From Pelagibacteraceae bacterium AG-359-O02 (GTDB taxonomy: Bacteria; Pseudomonadota; Alphaproteobacteria; Pelagibacterales; Pelagibacteraceae): 64,000 nt of DNA. Position numbers and translations under genes: made by a program. Shown piece after piece: positions 60,812 to 64,000 of the stretch. The stretch spans positions 62,001-126,000 of the forward strand of contig QCEU01000001.1 of NCBI GenBank assembly GCA_003280485.1. The letters run 5' to 3'. The notes beneath the pieces were generated by a model, which did not search any database, was not told where the DNA came from, and worked only from the letters and a program-made list of their open reading frames with translations. Position 1 is the first letter of the stretch. Every line of letters begins with the position of its first letter.

Positions 60812-61460
60812 CCTTAATTTTAATAATTCTCTTAGAAAGATTTGCCAATTTATTATCGTGCGTAACCATAATTAAACTTGCATTTTCTTCTTTCACATAA
60901 TCAAAAAGAATGTTTGAGATTAGCTCAGAATTTTCACTATCTAAATTTCCAGTAGGCTCATCTGCTAGAATTAATTCAGGCTTCATAACAATTGAACGTG
61001 CAATTGCTACTCTTTGCTGTTCTCCTCCAGATAATTGACTGGGTAAATTATTTAGCCTATTTCCAAGGCCAAATTTATCTAGGATTTCTTTTGCTTTATT
61101 AATCGGATCTTTAATTTTATTAATTTCTAATGCTAAACTCACATTTTCTATAGCTGTATAATTGGGTATTAAATAACATGATTGAAAAACAATACCAATA
61201 TCCTTTCGTCTTATCTCTGAAATCTCATCTTCTTTTAAACTTGAAATCTCAAAGTCTTTAAATTCAATTTTTCCTGAAGATGCTTTTTCCAAACCACCTA
61301 TCAGCATTATTAAGCTTGTCTTTCCTGACCCACTTTCTCCTACAACAGATATTGTTTCCTTATAATCAACCTCAAAGCTTACATCTTGTAAAACATTTAT
61401 AAGATTGTTATCAGTATTATAGTTTAGGTTCACATCTGTTAGTTTAAGAAGTTTAGTCAT
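60795..61460 (-). CDS. ybbA: ABC transporter ATP-binding protein, YbbA/LolD-like
   Basis: 221 residues. Walker [10 protein letters not shown] (about 40-48), signature LSGGEQQR (about 143-150), Walker [11 protein letters not shown] and the H-loop MVTHDNKL are intact. It powers the FtsX-type permease downstream. Its ATG at 61460 shares the CATG palindrome with the divergent tesA start, so the two start codons overlap by two bases. Confidence 0.93.
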   Translation of the reverse strand: MTKLLKLTDVNLNYNTDNNLINVLQDVSFEVDYKETISVVGESGSGKTSLIMLIGGLEKASSGKIEFKDFEISSLKEDEISEIRRKDIGIVFQSCYLIPNYTAIENVSLALEINKIKDPINKAKEILDKFGLGNRLNNLPSQLSGGEQQRVAIARSIVMKPELILADEPTGNLDSENSELISNILFDYVKEENASLIMVTHDNKLANLSKRIIKIKDGKIE

Positions 61461-62070
61461 GTTTAAAAAATGTATTATTAAAATAATTATATTATGTCTA
61501 GTTGCATTTGGGGTAAATGCTGAGAATAAAGTTGTTTTATTTGGAGATAGTTTGATGGCTGGATATGGACTTAATAAAGAAGATCATTTGTCTGCAGTGC
61601 TTCAAAAAAATTTAAATAATAATGGATTAGATGTCAAAATTATAAATGCAAGTGTCTCAGGTGATACAACTGCAGGAGGTTTAAATAGAATAAATTGGAC
61701 CCTATCTGAAAAGAATATTGATATTTTGGTTTTGGGTTTAGGCGCAAATGATATGTTAAGAGGTATAAAGCCAAAAGAGACAAAAGAAAATTTAGAGAAA
61801 ATAATTAAAATTATAATTGATAAAAACATTAAAATTATATTAGCAGGTATGATTGCCCCTGAAAGTCATGGTAAAGAATACAGAGATAAATTTAATATAA
61901 TTTATTCTAACCTTTCTGATAAATATAACTTAACTTTTTTACCTTTTCTTCTAGAAGGTGTTGCCTTAAAGCCAGAGCTAAATCTTGAGGACGGTATGCA
62001 TCCAAATCCTAAAGGTGTTCAAATTATAAGCAAAAATATTGAAAAAAAAATAACTAGTTTGATTAATTAA
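61459..62070 (+). CDS. tesA: SGNH-type esterase/thioesterase TesA-like
   Basis: 203 residues with a signal peptide processed near VNAEN (about residue 22). The catalytic Ser31 is in LFGDSLMAGYG, and GLGANDMLRG and DGMHPNPKG supply the Asn and the Asp/His of the SGNH family. This is the periplasmic acyl-CoA thioesterase I/arylesterase/lysophospholipase type. It is divergent from ybbAP in the same arrangement as E. coli tesA-ybbAP. Confidence 0.92.
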   Translation: MFKKCIIKIIILCLVAFGVNAENKVVLFGDSLMAGYGLNKEDHLSAVLQKNLNNNGLDVKIINASVSGDTTAGGLNRINWTLSEKNIDILVLGLGANDMLRGIKPKETKENLEKIIKIIIDKNIKIILAGMIAPESHGKEYRDKFNIIYSNLSDKYNLTFLPFLLEGVALKPELNLEDGMHPNPKGVQIISKNIEKKITSLIN

Positions 62071-63182
62071 TTTAAAGCCTCACCAGCACTTAAATAATTA
62101 TATCCGAAAACATCTGCAACTGCTTTGTATGTTACTTCACCCTTATGGACATTTAAGCCAGCTAAGAAATTTGGATCATCTTTTAAAGCTTTATAATAAC
62201 CATCACTAGCTATTTTGTTTAAAAAAGGAAGCGTAGCATTATTTAATGCGATGGTTGATGTTCTAGGGACGCCACCTGGCATATTTGCTACGCAATAATG
62301 AACAATATCATCTACAATGTATGTTGGTTCAGCGAATGTGGTAGGTTTACTTGTTTCAACGCATCCTCCTTGATCTATTGCAACATCAACTATTACTGAT
62401 CCTCTTTTCATGTTTTTAAGCATCTTTTTTGTGACAAGTTTTGGTGCTTCTGCACCTGGTATTAAAACACCTCCAACTAATAAATCACATTCTGAAATTA
62501 ATTTTTCTAAATCAGTTTCATCACTCAATTTTGGTATTATAAGATCACCAAATTTTTTTGATAATTCGTTTAGTCTTTGCTCTGATTTATCTACTATATG
62601 AACTTTTGCTTTCATACCTGTAGCAATAATTGCTGCATTTTCACCAACAACTCCACCACCCAAAATCACTACATTTCCAGGATCAACACCAGGCGCTCCT
62701 CCTAAAAGAAGTCCTCTCCCCTTTTGATTTTTTTCAAGGCAATGTGCGCCAGCTTGAACTGACATTCTTCCAGCAACTGCACTCATTGGAGCTAATAAAG
62801 GTAATCTACCGTTGTTGTCAGTAACCGTTTCATAAGCAATACAAACTGATTTAGAGTCTACTAAGCCTTTAGTAAGTTCTTTTGCAGCCGCTAGGTGTAA
62901 ATATGTAAAAACAATTTGATTTTCTTTAATCATTTTTACCTCGCTTGGTTGTGGTTCTTTTACTTTTACGATTATTTCTGCATCATCAAAAATATCTTCA
63001 GCTTTATCTAAAATTTTTGCACCTGCAGATTTATATTGTTCATTATAAAATCCAGCTTCGAAACCACCATTATTTTCTACTAGTACCTCATTTCCATTTG
63101 AAGTTAGTATTTTTACACTTTCAGGAGTAAGGCCAATTCTATTTTCTTGAGACTTTATTTCTTTTGGAACACCTATTTTCAT
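62067..63182 (-). CDS. ald: alanine dehydrogenase
   Basis: 371 residues. The N-terminal MKIGVPKEIKSQENRIGLTPESV is diagnostic, with VFTYLHLAAAKELTKGL, the NAD motif VVILGGGVVGENAAIIATG and HYCVANMPGGVPRTSTIALNNATLP. It interconverts alanine and pyruvate plus ammonia with NAD+. Nine bases from the aminotransferase gene on the same strand, it could regenerate pyruvate from the alanine formed by that enzyme. The stop overlaps tesA by 4 bases. Confidence 0.96.
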   Translation of the reverse strand: MKIGVPKEIKSQENRIGLTPESVKILTSNGNEVLVENNGGFEAGFYNEQYKSAGAKILDKAEDIFDDAEIIVKVKEPQPSEVKMIKENQIVFTYLHLAAAKELTKGLVDSKSVCIAYETVTDNNGRLPLLAPMSAVAGRMSVQAGAHCLEKNQKGRGLLLGGAPGVDPGNVVILGGGVVGENAAIIATGMKAKVHIVDKSEQRLNELSKKFGDLIIPKLSDETDLEKLISECDLLVGGVLIPGAEAPKLVTKKMLKNMKRGSVIVDVAIDQGGCVETSKPTTFAEPTYIVDDIVHYCVANMPGGVPRTSTIALNNATLPFLNKIASDGYYKALKDDPNFLAGLNVHKGEVTYKAVADVFGYNYLSAGEALN

Positions 63183-63191
63183 ATAAGTGGA

Positions 63192-64000
63192 TTAATTTTT
63201 TTTGCTTTTCGAATAATTTGTAATCCCTGTTCTTAATTTATCTATTATTTCATCGATGTGTTTTTTTTCACAAATAAACATTGGTGCAATAATTAAACAA
63301 TCCCCTGTTGCTTTAAAATTCACTCCAGCATCATAACAATGTTTAAAGCATGTAAATCCTGCTGCTCCAGGTTTTTTATCCATTTTAATATCAATTCCAC
63401 CCATCATTCCATAACCTCTTATGTTATCAACAACGTCTATATCTTTTAACGACATCAAGCCTTCTTGGAAATATGGTGCTAAATTTTTAGCTCTATTAAA
63501 TATATCTTCTTTTTCAAATATATCTTGAACAGCTAAACCTGCTGCAACAGAAACAGGTATTCCTGAATATGTGTAACCATGAAATAATTCTATAGAACCT
63601 TTTGGTGATCCATCCATTACCGTATCATAGATTTCTTCTTTGCATGCAACTGCACCCAAAGGACTTATTCCATTTGTTGTAGCTTTTGCCATAGTTATAA
63701 TATCTGGTGTAACACCATATTCTTGTGATGCAAAAGGAGAGCCCGTTCTTCCCCATCCAGTTATAACTTCATCAAAAATTAATAATATGCCGTGCTTATC
63801 ACAAATTTCTCTTAGTCTTTGTAAATATCCTTTTGGTGGGACTAGAGTTCCTGTAGATCCTGCAATTGGTTCTACAATACATGCTGCAATATTTTCTGAT
63901 CCAAAATTTGTACAAATTCTTTCTAAGTCTTCAGCAATTTCAACTCCTGTTTCTGGTTGGCCTGATATAAATTTATGTTCTGGTAAATGCGTATGTCTCA
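63192..64000 (-). CDS. class III PLP aminotransferase, C-terminal part (omega-amino acid or taurine:pyruvate type)
   Basis: The frame is open to the window edge, so the N-terminus is missing (269 residues seen). CIVEPIAGSTG, ILLIFDEVITGWGRTGSPFASQEYGVTPD, and the PLP Lys in TMAKATTNG are the class III hallmarks. GYTYSGIPVSVAAGLAVQDI follows. The gene sits next to ald, and xsc lies elsewhere in the window. A taurine:pyruvate aminotransferase, which makes sulfoacetaldehyde for Xsc, is therefore an attractive guess, but beta-alanine or GABA transaminases share these motifs. Confidence 0.88.
   Translation of the reverse strand, partial: RHTHLPEHKFISGQPETGVEIAEDLERICTNFGSENIAACIVEPIAGSTGTLVPPKGYLQRLREICDKHGILLIFDEVITGWGRTGSPFASQEYGVTPDIITMAKATTNGISPLGAVACKEEIYDTVMDGSPKGSIELFHGYTYSGIPVSVAAGLAVQDIFEKEDIFNRAKNLAPYFQEGLMSLKDIDVVDNIRGYGMMGGIDIKMDKKPGAAGFTCFKHCYDAGVNFKATGDCLIIAPMFICEKKHIDEIIDKLRTGITNYSKSKKN

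Overview
The window is a very AT-rich, tightly packed stretch of a streamlined alphaproteobacterial genome, most likely SAR11 (Pelagibacterales, 'Ca. Pelagibacter'-like). This is inferred from three things. Neighbouring genes overlap or nearly touch throughout. Secondary uptake systems (tripartite tricarboxylate, two TRAP systems, one ABC) and osmolyte/sulfonate catabolism dominate. Hallmark loci are present: an aprA-aprB-aprM operon, a TPP-riboswitch-controlled sodium:solute symporter (ThiV type), and one ammonium transporter. I see no insertion sequence, prophage, integrase, CRISPR array or rRNA. One tRNA (Met, CAU) is present.

Layout. 1-9.6 kb: end of a glycosyltransferase; a tctC-tctB-tctA operon ending in a Tat-exported flavin amine oxidase; an AbrB-type membrane protein, a TSUP exporter, a GT9 glycosyltransferase, a small conserved protein and a MATE exporter. 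9.6-14.4 kb: a polar-amino-acid ABC uptake system without its ATPase, between a nitrilase-family amidase and a SpeD-SpeE fusion, headed by a class II aldolase. 14.4-21.5 kb: a catabolic island with a beta-keto acid cleavage enzyme, an aromatic hydroxylase, an extradiol dioxygenase, an FAH-family hydrolase and a split TRAP transporter. 21.4-26.7 kb: a five-gene methylthioadenosine (MTA) operon (mtnP, PhyH-type oxygenase, mtnA, FGly sulfatase/phosphonate monoesterase-like, small membrane protein) divergent from apt. 26.7-33.4 kb: methyltransferase, tRNA-Met, GST-like protein, second TRAP system, alpha/beta hydrolase, fatty acid desaturase. 33.5-41.7 kb: organosulfonate and sulfite block (xsc, suyAB, TSUP exporter, apr operon with two small unknown genes). 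41.8-47.1 kb: HIT protein, pabC, pabA, pabB, MFS, metC. 47.1-54.5 kb: tiny basic protein, mnmA, DUF3553, cysQ-like, recX, ABA4-like, rhodanese, bcp, amt, hup, rseP. 54.6-64 kb: RNA helicase, thiV with its riboswitch, thioredoxin-like protein, ybbAP-tesA, alanine dehydrogenase and a class III aminotransferase cut by the window edge.

How the genes work together. The strongest theme is reduced sulfur and C1-C3 compounds. SuyAB and Xsc release sulfite from sulfolactate and sulfoacetaldehyde. The TSUP protein can export sulfite, and Apr can oxidise it to APS. The class III aminotransferase plus alanine dehydrogenase could feed sulfoacetaldehyde from taurine. SpeD-SpeE would produce MTA, which MtnP and MtnA process, with Apt recovering the adenine.

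Regulatory structure is unusually readable. All four solute-binding-protein genes are followed by a stem-loop, one of which is a terminator-like hairpin containing the tctB start codon. The thiV TPP aptamer ends right at the start codon. Only one intergenic gap exceeds 300 bases (57527-57860). It holds the riboswitch, a promoter and an unexplained hairpin. Family names come from reading protein motifs by eye; no database search was run.
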